64,000 bases of DNA from Larix kaempferi (taxonomy: Eukaryota > Streptophyta > Pinopsida > Pinales > Pinaceae). The position numbers were made by a program, and so were the translations under genes. Numbering within the stretch: position 1 is the stretch's first letter; each line of letters begins with the position of its first letter. Where the stretch lies: NCBI GenBank assembly GCA_027924585.1, contig BSBM01001448.1, positions 868,001-932,000 on the forward strand, in the 5' to 3' direction. Under the pieces are notes generated by a model that saw nothing but the letters and a program-made list of their open reading frames with translations, had not been told where the DNA came from and did no database searches. Shown piece by piece: positions 42,918 to 54,646 of the stretch.

Positions 42918-44480
42918 CTAGAGAAACTACAGCCAAGAGCAAACAAACAGAGTGGCTAAATGAGCTCCCGACACTACAGCCGGTATGTCTCACCTAGGAG
43001 AAGCGTATGTCTCACCTAGGAGAAGCTTGAGACTCTCAAACTATAGACGGAGGTAACATAATCAGTTATAGAGACACCCAGGCTTCACTGTGTCGACAGG
43101 GTCAAGTCCACTCCACGAACACAGCTGTGCTGTCCAATCCCTATCTGACTCAGGACACAAACAACATAACCACTGCAAGTACCCTGTGCGGTACTAGGTA
43201 AGGAAACTATGTTCACCGCAATATAAACAATGCTCAGGGGGACAGTCGCAGGTGGGACCCGTCGTATGGGCAGGGTAGCTAAGCCCGAAGCACAAGAGGA
43301 CAAACCTCCGGTACCCCCAGATATGAACAAATCCTGGATATATCTCCCACGTTCAGCCGGTATCAGAGGGATATCTCCTCAACCAACCTCCCATGACCTC
43401 GTGCTTAACTCTGGATTGAGTAGAGCTTCCTGAGAACACTGGTCTATACCATGGATTCCTCCACTCCCTAGTTAGACACCTAATTTTTTGTCTAGTAGTC
43501 TTGGATTGTTAACTTACAATGATCTATTCCAAGACTCTAAACCTATGCTAGTTGGTGTACCCTATAAATAAAATCAGTCTAATCAATTTTATGATTAAGC
43601 GTTAATTTTAGTGGCTGTGATTACTCAAGGGATATGATCGTGAAACTAGTGATGTGTAGACTCAATAGTATGCAACATCGTCCAATCCTAGACTTGTCTA
43701 TCCAATAAAACAATGTCACTAATATGCAAAATCAATCAACAATTCCGAAATACAGATGCAATCTTTTATATTTTCAATGCACAAGCATAACCTAAAATGA
43801 AGGCAACAAGCACTCAATGCAAGATGCAGTACATGAAAGTAAAATATTTTTGTATTTTCACTTATAAACAAGAAGGAAAATGAAAAAAACTAAATGTATA
43901 TTTTTGTATTTTTTCAATATAAATGGAATGAAAAAATGCAAGCAAAATCCTACTATTTAGTCACTGAAGTGCCGAGAAGATCACTAAGACAACCCAGCAG
44001 ATCCTAAACAACAAGACTCAGCCAAAGGAATGAGCTCAAAAGGAAGAAATCAAGAGGCTAAAACCAAATATTCGTAAAAAACCAAGAAGGCTCAACCAAA
44101 AGAAATGAAGAGATTTGGTCACAACCAAGGCATGAAATGGTCAAGAAAGAGGCCAACAAAGACTCAGGAACCAACCAAACTCACCCAGCAACAACCAATA
44201 GCCATAAACCAACAAAATCCGGAGTTACACACTACTGTCGAAGGAAATCCTGCGGGTACCCGCGAGTAGTAGAGTAAACAGAGGTGGGTAGACGCGGGCA
44301 GAACTAAGCTAGCTTGTGGGTGAGGAAAGGAAAATGGGAAAAAAGAGAGTCCAGAGGCTCAGAAAAAAAAGCAATTTTTCTATAGTGTATCTTAACGGCC
44401 AATCAGTGACATAGGGCTTCGATAAACAACAACTCTAATTATGGACTAATGCTCAAAAAAATTCCCAAACATGGATGTTT
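42918..44480 (-). other. element E 5' leader
   Basis: 1.6 kb between primer site and Gag with no supported ORF. Includes a tandem 'tatgtctcacctaggagaagc' pair at about 42990-43025 and an A-rich stretch (43840-44200). Confidence 0.6.
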
Positions 44481-44502
44481 TCCCCAATGGAGTCACCATT
44501 TC
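44481..44502 (-). other. primer binding site of element E
   Basis: The minus strand after the LTR reads GAAATGGTGACTCCATTGGGG, a form of the TTGGTGACTCCATTGGGGA type common in plant gypsy elements. Confidence 0.7.
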
Positions 44503-45431
44503 TGTATTGGAGAAAACTCACTATGGCTTGGGAATACCACAAAAGACAGATGACTATCAGAAATCTACTAAATTCTCAAAGCAATGCTATTATAAATGAC
44601 AATGTTAAGATAATGGAGAAATGTAACCAACCTCGATCCAACGTTTGATGTAGATCCCCGTTGGAGCTTTCAATCCACGCACTTGTAATCTGTAAATTAG
44701 TCTTGACAGCCAATATCCAACAAGTACATATAATATATAATTGACATTAACATTATCAATAACAATGGTCCATAATATCACAAGCAAATGTAACCCAATG
44801 TATAATAAATGACATTCACACCATGAATGGACGAGAATATGAGTATTTCTATTAATGAACAAGAAGAAGTACAAAGTGATATGACCTCTTGCCGGCAACC
44901 AATCTGAACCAAGATCTAGATCAATCCACTTGTGCCTCCACCACTTCAATCCTCCGTGAATGGCAAACTCAAACTAGTAGGAGTTTGGAAGGTGAACATA
45001 AGGGGTTCACAACTACAAGGATCAATGAGTGCAGACTCAAGATAGGGAAAAAATCCACTAGAGTTCTCTTACAATTCTCCTCTTCCCCCCGTCCATAAGC
45101 CATATGTGCTCAATATATAGTCCTCTCAAAGGTAGGTGAAAGGAGTCATCGAGACATTACTTGGGCAGATGGAGAGCCAAAGGTCACCCAATGACCACTT
45201 TTTGGGAGTAAAAAGTGATAAAATAGTGGTTTTTACCATTTTACATGCTACCCGCAGGCTATAGGGATGCAACTCGCGGGTACGCCTTCTATAATGATGC
45301 AACAGGCGGGTAGGAATAAAGATAGGGCAAACTGGTATCACTAAAGGATAAAAATTGATCTAAGTCACTGAAATGGAACCTACAGGCCAAAGAATGCTGA
45401 TGCTCACAGGGTGGAAGATTTCTATGTAACA
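44503..45431 (-). repeat. element E 5' LTR (929 bp)
   Basis: Pairs with 30935-31862. The TSD copy TCTAG follows at 45432-45436, then F's Gag resumes. Confidence 0.93.
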
Positions 45432-45436
45432 TCTAG

Positions 45437-46165
45437 CTTCAATGCGCTAGAAATGGATTTCTTGACCCACTTCAAGTTACCTATCCTCTATGAAACAAGA
45501 ACAGATATTTTGACATATTTTCATCAAAACATCGGCACCCATATTTCTAACCATATTCATGAATGGAGATGAAGGTGGAGGCTTGTAAAAGCCGCCATTC
45601 CTAATCAATTATTAGCAGATTGGTTTAGAAAGTCACTATTACCTTCCCTGTCTTGTGATGTTGTCATGTCTGTGGCCGTAACTGAAGAGCAAGCTATCCG
45701 TCGTGCCCAACATTTAGATTTGATATATTCACAATCAGGCACTTTATATGACATAATCCCGCATGTTCCTCGACTGTCAACTGATCCATCTCAACCTACA
45801 CTTGGACCACATGTCGATGGTGTGGTTGGTTCTGTCTATGCTATTTCAGTGATCTAGTTAAGTGGGAAACTTAATCAACTTGCCATCACTAGTCCAACTG
45901 CTTCAACTATGTCTACTAGCAAACCACCCAATGTTCCATCTCAAACCTTCGAGGTCAACATGGTACAATCCAACAACAGAAATATCAACAGTATGGGGGT
46001 AAAATGAAGAAAAATAAAATAAAAATCCTTTCAATGAGTCTGAAACACAACAAGCACCACCCCCTAATGCTAGAGGAAACAAGAAGGAATGGAAACCAAA
46101 ATTATAGTGCAAAATTTGTGGGGGTGATCATATGACTCATCTATATCCGCACTTAAAAGAAGTCA
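45437..46165 (+). pseudogene. element F Gag, second part, with damaged zinc knuckle
   Basis: Continues the Gag broken at 30934: MDFLTHFKLPILYETRTDIL, HIHEWRWRWRLVKAAIPNQLLADWFRKSLLPS, VTEEQAIRRAQHLDLIYSQSGTLYDIIP. Several stops and a frame change come before the knuckle near 46110-46150 (CKICGGDHMTHLYP), where the last Cys is Tyr. Matches E's Gag closely in order. Confidence 0.82.
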
Positions 46166-46667
46166 ATAAGTTCATCGCTCATAAAGACTCCACACCACCT
46201 CATACATGTTAACTCATCCTTTCCCTCAAATACAACACCAACAAATGGTTGCGACAAATCCTCCACCTATGCAAGGGGGAAATGGAGGTCATCCTCCCCA
46301 AGGGGATGGACCATCGAATGTATTTCTATTAGAGGAAACAATCACCCTTACAACCTGGAACCACACTTATGAGAAACCTGAGACTAGCTCTCCTGAAAAA
46401 AACTCGGCGTCTCCATCCCAAGTGAATTCCCCTCTTTAAATAGAGAATCATGCTCTTGACATAGTGATTCTCCCCCCTAAGGGGGGTACTTAATAAAAAA
46501 ACACATAATCCCTAGAGCTTCTCAGCATTACATTATTGTTGAGGATTTATCTCAAGATCCTTGTTCATGTATTCTCTCGAAGTGTTGCAAAATTTTCCTG
46601 CACAACAAAAATAATTGTTCTTGGTCATTGTAGGGTTAACCCCATGAAATCCATTTTGGTTGTTTTT
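46166..46667 (+). pseudogene. element F Gag-protease linker
   Basis: A short Pro/Gln-rich ORF (46206-46439) and degraded sequence to the protease. A block near 46500-46620 (HYIIVEDLSQDPCSCI-like) parallels the 'NYSIVEYLGQTL' block of E. Stops present. Confidence 0.55.
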
Positions 46668-47036
46668 GACATGGAACATAGCCAACCAATAATCTCCTAC
46701 CAGATTGCATTTCAGATACAAGTAGTCGTACGTGGGAAAAATATATTTTGTACCATTATTGATGAAGGAGCCTCTACTTGTGTTATGTCATTTTCATGCT
46801 AGGCATACGATAGGCTCTCTTGAGCTTGTCCAATCCTCTACTTCTTTGAAATCCTCTGATGGTCGTACTTTTACACTACATGGAATTATCCATGCCTTTC
46901 CTATCAAGCTAGGGGGAAAAATTGCCACGATAGATGTTGAAGTTGTTGATGCGCCTCTTGACTATAATTTGTTATTGGGGCGTAGATGGTTTTATGCCAT
47001 GAAGGAGGTAGTCTCGTTGGTCTTTCAAATTATTTG
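46668..47036 (+). pseudogene. element F retropepsin, interrupted by element I
   Basis: The active site IIDEGASTCVMS is intact (about 46756-46792). A stop at 46799 and a frame shift follow, after which SSDGRTFTLHGIIHAFPIKLGG and VEVVDAPLDYNLLLGRRWFYAMKEVV read in another frame. The gene breaks at FQIIC, where element I inserted, and continues at 53678 with FPHQGNIITIDQLAYY. Confidence 0.82.
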
Positions 47037-47460
47037 TGTCACACCCCCAAATCTCATGAAAATTTAAAATTTTTCTAATCAACCTATTTACTATAATTTC
47101 TATGCAGAAGTACAATTGCAACTAAAACACATCTTTATTTCTGTTTGAAAATACGCTTAATTGCGGTTATTATTAATTGCGACTATCATAAATTTAAAAG
47201 TGTGTTAATGACATTCAGAGGAATATTCAATCCTATATTTCATAACATATGTCCTAACCCAAATTTGTGAGTTTAGTAAAATTTACTAAACTCTTAAATA
47301 CATTTCCATAACCAAAACAACTTCTTTATAATGAAATGTTATTTTACTATAATTTCTATTTGCCTTCAAATAATACTTTATAATCTAAAAATGCCTAAAC
47401 CATATATTCCAACACTCATGTTCATGATCAGTTTCCTTCTTAAAAAGATTAGCTTAAACA
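47037..47460 (-). repeat. element I truncated 3' LTR
   Basis: Matches 49866-50290 with few changes (aaatctcatgaaaa/aaatctcataaaaa), then diverges at 'gcttaaacaa'. About 3.4 kb of LTR is missing. Confidence 0.85.
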
Positions 47461-49850
47461 ATCGTGGGAACTTGCCATACATATACTGCTCATGTACTTT
47501 AGCAATCATGTAGACTTGCATACATAGCACTCTTTTGTATTTCAGCAATCATGGAGACTTGCATACAAAAACACGAGTCCCTTGCCAACACTTGGCAAGA
47601 ATGCCATCTGCATATAGCAGAAATATGACAGTCTTACTCTGCAACTTATTACATAGCTTCCCCTCATCGAATCTCTCAGTGATCACCTGATGCACATGAG
47701 AAAATATTTCTACAAAAATATTGTAGAAGAGATGCCTACTCAATTCAATGGATATAAAGTTTGCCTAGGACTTTTGGGTCAGTATAACATTCAACGAGCT
47801 ACCTGCTCTGTTCCACTTCCATGGGGAACATGACCACAATTTAGGGAAGTTGCACCCTGCAACAACTAGTATATGAGTTCATGATGCTGTCGGCTCTGCC
47901 TGAGCCCGGAGATAATTTCCTTTCCTCTCAAACCTTCTCGTTTGAGTCCAGGAAACACCTCTTTCTGACAATATTGATTAATTCATGTATGCCACGAAAT
48001 AGCAACCAAAATTATATTCGCTCATCATATTCTTTGCATTTTGATGATTACACATCATCAATCATAAACCTCATCACTACTCGTGAAAAATAAAAAGTAA
48101 ATCATTACTTACTTTTGAGCGATTTAGCTCAACTTATCTGTATAAGTACTTTTATACTAAACGTTCTTCTTTGATCATGACATCAGTTGTAGTTAAGATC
48201 ACTTCCTGAAATATTAGTATGAAGAAAAATCTATTTGCTTCAATTTATCAACAATTGAACACATTAGTTGCATAGCATTACACGCATGCCTGTGCATCCT
48301 CTTCAATTCATCCTGATGCAAACTCTTCAATAACTTTAATGTGATTTTGAGGTCAAATCTGCTAAAAACATGTTAGTATCATATTTTCAACATTTAGTTA
48401 CATATAGATTTATTTCAAATTGAGGCTTATTATCTAAAGATTATTTTCTTAGTGACCTTAGATCCCATGCTCGATCAATTACAAAAAAAATAAAAATAAA
48501 AAAATTAGGATTTTTCTTTTCCTATAATCAAACTCCTACTATTAACAAGACATTTTAACTTGACGCACATAGATCTTTGTTAGAAAATAGGACAAACCCT
48601 ACCAAGAGTTTATCTATGAAGAAACAATCATAATGCATTCTAAAACAAGATCATTCAAACTCTTAGGAACATTGCATACAATTTCTTTGGGTTTATTCTA
48701 AAATTCAAATACGATAAGAAGCTTTATGAAATATGATTTGTGTTTAAGAAATAGAATATGAACTTTTAGCAAGGCAATGATTTTTCATAAACCAAATATT
48801 ATTCAATTACATCAGTTATTTTATCACATAAATTTATTCACATCTTCACTATAATTTGTACCCTATGGACTAGCGGGATGTCAAATTTATTCTCGTTATC
48901 AATACTCTCGGTTAACAATCACTTAGACGACTCCATACTATTGGTTCTGCTCGAAGAAAGATAACATATCTTTTCGTAATAAACATACAATCAAAAATCT
49001 AAGTAAAAAGATGTACATATTATTGTTTCTATTTGAGAGCCAACTTTTCATCTCAACAAAAGTACTAAGTAATTAAAGTTTCTACCAATCAAATGTTTTA
49101 CCTACTCTTCTTCCCTTATTTCTATGAGGGCCATATAGCATTATATGAATCAGTCGTAACAACTATGCAATAGAATGTAGCTATTTGAAATTGAAGATGT
49201 TCATGTGTCTTCATCTCACCAACAAGTTACTTCCATGGAATATACTAGTAATACTACACTCTAATCAATTGAAGCTCATAGATAATACACTTAAAATTTT
49301 GACAATTTAAAAATGCGGAATTTAAATGATACTTCTATGCAACTTTGAATTTACTTATGATCATCAATGTTTCATGCTACTTTTCCTAATCCTTTATGTT
49401 GTTAAGGCAATTTCGTCTAAGTCTTATCTTATTCTTTCTAGACTAGTTCTTTATCAAAGGAAAATTTATGAATCAACAATAAAAGATTATGATACTTTTA
49501 TTCCTTCTAACAAAATCATTATTTTTCATATGTACAAAAATTATTTTAACTAAAATATCATTTTCTATGATAATGTCATTCAATCATGGGAGTACCCATA
49601 CTTTTTATCTAGCAAGGAAAACTTACGACAAAGATAACATACCTTGCTCCTAATTTTGTAAAGAGAAGCGATGTAAAAATAAATACTTATCTTTACCCTT
49701 TCGGAGAAGCTTGAAGTTGCACCATGAATAATATTACCCTCATCCATTCCAGTCCATGCATTCAAAATGAAACAAAAACAACTTGGTTCATTAACTCCAT
49801 ACTTATTGATTTCATGTTGGGCTCATCAGTCCCGAGTGTTTTAACCTAGT
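47461..49850. other. element I internal region, no recognised genes
   Basis: A/T-rich sequence with only short ORFs. A direct repeat of 'gcaatcatg(t/g)agacttgcatac' occurs at about 47502 and 47545. No gag, RT or integrase motif. Confidence 0.55.
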
Positions 49851-49862
49851 GCTCTGATACCA
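49851..49862 (-). other. element I primer binding site (tRNA-iMet type)
   Basis: TGGTATCAGAGC on the minus strand, three bases from the LTR end at 49866. Confidence 0.9.
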
Positions 49863-51746
49863 TTTTGTCACATCCCCAAATCTCATAAAAATTTAAAATT
49901 TTTCTAATCAACCTATTTACTATAATTTCTATGCGGAAGTACAATTGCAACTAAATCACATCTTTATTTCTGTTTGAAAATACACTTAATTGCGGTTATT
50001 ATTAATTGCAACTATCATAAATTTAAAAGTGTGTTAATGACATTCAGAGGAATACTCAATCCTATATTTCATAACATATGTCCTAACCCAAATTTGTGAG
50101 TTTAGTAAAATTTACTAAACTGCCAAATACATTTCCATAACCCAAACAACTTCTTTATAATGAAATGTTATTGTACTATAATTTTTATTTGCCTTCAAAC
50201 AATACTTTATAATCTAAAAATGCCTAAACCATATATTCCAACACTCATGTTCATCATCAGTTTCCTTCTTAAAAAGATTAGCTTAAACAACTTCTAAATC
50301 ATACCTTGGACAAAATAAGAGAATATTAAGACAATAATATGCTATTTACTTAAATAAAAGCATGTTTATATAATCCCTACAATTTGTTAAATTTGCTGTA
50401 AATGTGAGTAATTCTAGAAACAAAAATTGCCATTCAAGATCAATGTGAAGAATTAACTACAAGTTATACTTTACCATCATATACTCATGTTTTGATATAA
50501 TGATAAATCAATACAACATATAAAAGACACATCAAAAGGAGGTCATTTTGACGTGGTTCACCCGCATCTTGGGCTATGTCCACAAAAGGGTTGGATTGTA
50601 TTATTAAAATTCATGGTGAAGGGTTACATTCTTCTGCAACACAATTGTCGCAAGACTTATTTTCTTCAAGCCTTCCTTACTTGAAACATCTTCCAAAATA
50701 ACATATTCTTCATTGAAAAGATGAGGTTCTTCCTATATCTACATAAGGGTTGATAAAAACCTTTCTACAATTTCTAAATGAATAAACCCTTCTATTCTAT
50801 AACTTATATGTCCAATTATAAATATTTTTATACATATCATATGTCATATCATAAAGTATTAATACCAAAATTATAACACAAATATATTATAATATTAATA
50901 ACCTATTACAATATACTCCTTTAGAATTTCTAATGTCACAAATCTATTATCCATAGTTCATTACACTATTATCCATGTATTTATTGTAGATTAGTCCCTT
51001 CTAGATAATTAGATTTTGTTGACTTTAAAGAACTTCAATTCTTTTCACAAAACCCCTATCGTAAAAAGCATTTCAAACATATTAAAATATAATTGATAAA
51101 GTGTTCACACTTTATCATTATACTTATTATTATCAAAACTTCTAAGGCATAAGTATTATAAGGTTAATGGAGGATACCTTCCCTTTATTATCTTATTTAA
51201 TAACATATTTTAGACATTCTAATCTCAATCCTAAGGTTTATGTTATCAAGTTAAGTATAAAAAACTATTTACATATATACAAAATGTAATGTATAAAAAT
51301 ATTGGATCTATAAGAAGATGTGCAAACCTAAAATAACCAACTTCTTACTTAATACGATAAGTCTAAAGTGTGCAAACACTATTTAAGGGATAACTCTAGC
51401 TCGGAAAAACTCTCTGAGTGGTTTCCACAATATTTAATGTTATTGACTAATACTAAAGGTATTGCCAAGTTTGAAGTATTGAAGTTGTATGGTATTTCAA
51501 CATGATACCCTACTATTTCACATTTCAATTATTCTTTTAAGTCCTTTTATTATCCTTACTTTACATTGCAGACAAAAGTATATCGACCTATATACATAAT
51601 ACCGATCTTTGCAAATTTAGGTATAAGTATTCATATTTAACAATCACTCATTGCGTTGTTCACGCATAAGTATATATATAAACAACCAAATCCTACATTT
51701 TTAGGCAGACATATATATCTAAACAGATAGCCCTACGTTTCCCAGG

Positions 51747-51767
51747 CAGACGAATATATCTATATCT

Positions 51768-51798
<31 letters not shown>

Positions 51799-51800
51799 AG
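51747..51800. repeat. (tatatc)n / (ta)n microsatellite
   Basis: About seven 'tatatc' units run into a TA run. Confidence 0.9.
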
Positions 51801-53285
51801 TTTTTCCAAGCAAAAGTACATACAACATTCAAACTAGTACTCTATAGAAAACTCTTGTTCCAGTAGTATTTAAAGTGATTCTCACGGGAAGACAACTTTT
51901 TTGGCATTCAAACCTTTCCACAGAATACCAGTAAATAAAAAAAATGAAAACTCAAATCATCTAAGAGAGCAGTCAAGGGTATAGCTGAACTGAAACAACA
52001 GCCCCGAGGCAGCTCGCCAGGGTTTGATCTATAAAACAAGATATCCCTTGCCTATCTACTCTAGGCATCATTATAATCTATATTCCAGGCAGCGATAAAA
52101 TTATAAACAGAGATTGATTACCTAACATCATCATGAAAGGAATTAGGGAAAACTCGACACAATTACTTAGCTGACCTACATTCCGTCAATTATGTTCCCT
52201 TTGACGTCGCCTTTCCCTTCTGGTTCAGAACCCCCCCTTCATCTCGATGGCTGCGTATCAATATATAAGACCCGTCACATCAATGGAAAAACATCGTTTC
52301 CACCGATGATCTCTGCTACCAAACAATCTATCTAACTAAATGCAAAACTCTAACGCAAAGATTGGAACCCTCCCGTTTTTTTTTTTAATATGTTGAAACA
52401 AGCTCCTTAAGTAGATTCTACTCCTGGCGTTTCCCCACGAGTTCACAGAAGTCATGCCATCTTCCAATGAGATAGATGGAAAGATGAGGAGTCCAATTGT
52501 CATACGAAGGGAAGACAAATGGTGGTAAGGAGTCGTGGGAGTGCTCCACTAAGGAGACATTACTCCTAACACAACTTCGAGTACTCCACCTCATGGCAAA
52601 ACAGTTATCCTTGTACTAAGGGGGTTGAGAGTTCTACTATGGAGACACCTCGCAGCCACTCCTCCCATGCTTTGTCGAAATACTCTTTGATTACTCGATA
52701 AAATGCTTTTTCCCTCAAGTTCGTCATAGTTTAATTGGCATTCATAAAATATATACATATTTATACCATTGAATGCTCGTTAACACTATATTGTATTATG
52801 TATTTTTATGACAAACTTCTATGTGTAATTTATTATGTAATTCATATATAACTTAGCTATGAGTCATCTTTTTTTAAATATCCATATACTTACATTCTAC
52901 CCATTCCATTTTGTATTTTTTTATAATACGGGTTTTGGTAATGTATTATGTAGATTATTTAAACTATTTGGGCACCATATATGTATATATGATTACGTTT
53001 ATTTAAATATAAACCTTAATACTTCTTTTTTAATATTTTTTTTTATAATATATATATATGTTGAATGGATAGTAACCTTTCAATTTAACAAAAAGAAGTA
53101 TTATGCTTTAAAATGTATATAACTATTAATATTTATCACTATTATTTATACATGTTACTTATATATATAGGTATCTAAATGGTTATCACAGTCATTTGTT
53201 TATCTTTCATAACTCTATAAAACACGCATATTTAAATATATAACATATTCATCATATGTTTTCATAAGTAACCTCTATATATTGC

Positions 53286-53290
<5 letters not shown>

Positions 53291-53323
<33 letters not shown>
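53291..53323. repeat. (AT)n microsatellite
   Basis: An uninterrupted run of alternating A and T of more than 30 bases within element I's LTR. Confidence 0.9.
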
Positions 53324-53325
<2 letters not shown>

Positions 53326-53677
53326 TTTTTAACAAAGGTTGAAGATAGTAGTAGAAGTTCTTATTATGTTCATAGGTAGTTTAGCTCCCTCTCCTAAAGC
53401 AGCATTTAGTTTTAGGAAGACCCTATAACTTAACTCACATGGCTTCTAGCCATTGACTTCTCTCCTTTCTCTAAAGTGTTTTGTTACTTTTTGTTTAGTC
53501 GCAATACCAACCTTTAACCTTCTAGGCTTAAACTAAGACTTATAAACATAAAACTAGCTCGAGGTCCACTGGTGGGGCCTTGGCCTTGAGCTCCTCACCA
53601 TGGCCATTTACAAAATTCATAATTATATTTACAAGAGAATTAACAATAGGGTTGAATTTGAGGGATGTTACAATTTG

Positions 53678-54646
53678 TTTCCCCCATCAAGGTAATATCA
53701 TCACTATAGATCAGCTTGCTTACTACATACTTGAATTATGACTCACTCCTAGTGGCAACATTCCCTTCATTGGTGATTCCATGAACAGTTTTGAAAGTGT
53801 GGGTGTTGGTTTGTTTAAAGATTCCTCATTGATGGGTACTTTCGATTTTCCAACACCTAGCCCCTCAAAAAAGGAATCTCCCATTTGTATGATCTCTTCC
53901 ATATTTAGCCACACCCTTGGTTATTCTGATGCTTGGGTTATACCCCATGTTATGGAAGTATATTTGATGGGAGATTCTATGCCTTTGTTAGCAGTAAAAA
54001 ATTCTTACCCATTTATTCAGTCCAATCCCATTGACTATGATCATCATCTTCACCCAGTTGTTGATCTTGATCCATATGTTGTGCCTTTTGGGGCAACTTC
54101 CCCATCTTCTTCACATGAATTTATGTCATACGTTTTACGTTCTGATGAATCAATTATGGAAGTCATGGCTTTGTGTGACAAGTCTTGGGAGGATATGCAT
54201 CATCTTTCCTCTTTCCTTCCAAAATTAGAAAATTGGATGAAATCCTCCAATATCCCGATCCTCACCTAGTTGTTGATATTGATGTTGATTCATATCCACA
54301 CCCATTTGTTGATCTTGATACTGATCCTGACCCTCACCGAGTTGTCAACCTTGATCCCTTACCCACATGGGACTATTCTTCACCAATTTCACATGACTTT
54401 TCTGAGTATGTCTTACCTTTGGATGAGACCCTTATGGAAGTCATGGCTACTCATGAAAATACTTGGGAGGAGGAGTACCATAGTGCATCTCTTCTTACTG
54501 ATAAGGAAAAGGTTAGAAACCTTATGCAAACCCTCATTGTGACTACCCAACCCTTATGGCACCATACCTACAAATTTAAGCATGTGCTACATCAGGGGGC
54601 ATATGAGTTAGCCGATTATGATGGTGACCCTTGTGGGACACTATAG
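53678..54646 (+). pseudogene. element F protease end, post-protease region and integrase-tail remnant
   Basis: Begins with FPHQGNIITIDQLAYY, finishing the protease. Two tandem-like blocks follow: SSSHEFMSYVLRSDESIMEVMALCDKSWEDMHH and SPISHDFSEYVLPLDETLMEVMATHENTWEEEYH, alongside repeated 'DLDPDPH'-type acidic stretches. The last part, HTYKFKHVLHQGAYELADYDGDP, resembles the end of integrase (E: VRRVLEKGDYELEDYEG). RT, RNase H and the integrase core are missing between, so a large internal deletion occurred. Confidence 0.7.

Larger units (their letters stand above)
30935..45431 (-). mobile_element. Tat-like Ty3/gypsy element E with antisense PMD gene and downstream RNase H
   Basis: A complete 14.5-kb element flanked by TCTAG duplications, with near-identical LTRs (30935-31862 and 44503-45431), PPT next to the left LTR and primer site next to the right LTR. 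Minus-strand order: Gag (42917-40016), protease (39949-39518), RT (38838-38071), RNase H (37890-37342), integrase (37326-36157) and a second RNase H (about 36050-35616). On the plus strand is a plant-mobile-domain gene (34057-35380), followed on the element's minus strand by a non-coding 3' region. Stops and frameshifts break Gag, protease and RT, but integrase is open. Confidence 0.9.
47037..53672 (-). mobile_element. LTR element I with 3.8-kb LTR, non-coding, inserted in F
   Basis: Flanked by ATTTG duplications (47032-47036, 53673-53677). The first 424 bases (47037-47460) match 49866-50290, so they are the inner ends of two LTRs. The right LTR runs 49866-53672, with mirrored ends TGTCACATCCCC and GGGATGTTACA, and a tRNA-iMet primer site next to it. 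The left LTR is cut short at 47460, so the outer part and the PPT are deleted. I find no gag or pol in 47461-49850. Confidence 0.82.
49866..53672 (-). repeat. element I 5' LTR (3.8 kb)
   Basis: Very long, A/T-rich and non-coding. It holds a 'tatatctatatc' microsatellite (about 51747-51800) and an AT run at 53291-53333. Ends are TGTAACATCCC...GGGATGTGACA in element orientation. Confidence 0.8.

Noticed and set aside
47549-47743. Minus-strand 'FLLYADG' as a LINE-type RT YADD motif
   Set aside because: No other RT block around it, second Asp missing, and only 64 codons open.
51747-53333. Microsatellites as centromeric or telomeric satellite
   Set aside because: Short simple runs inside one LTR; no long array and no telomere repeat array.
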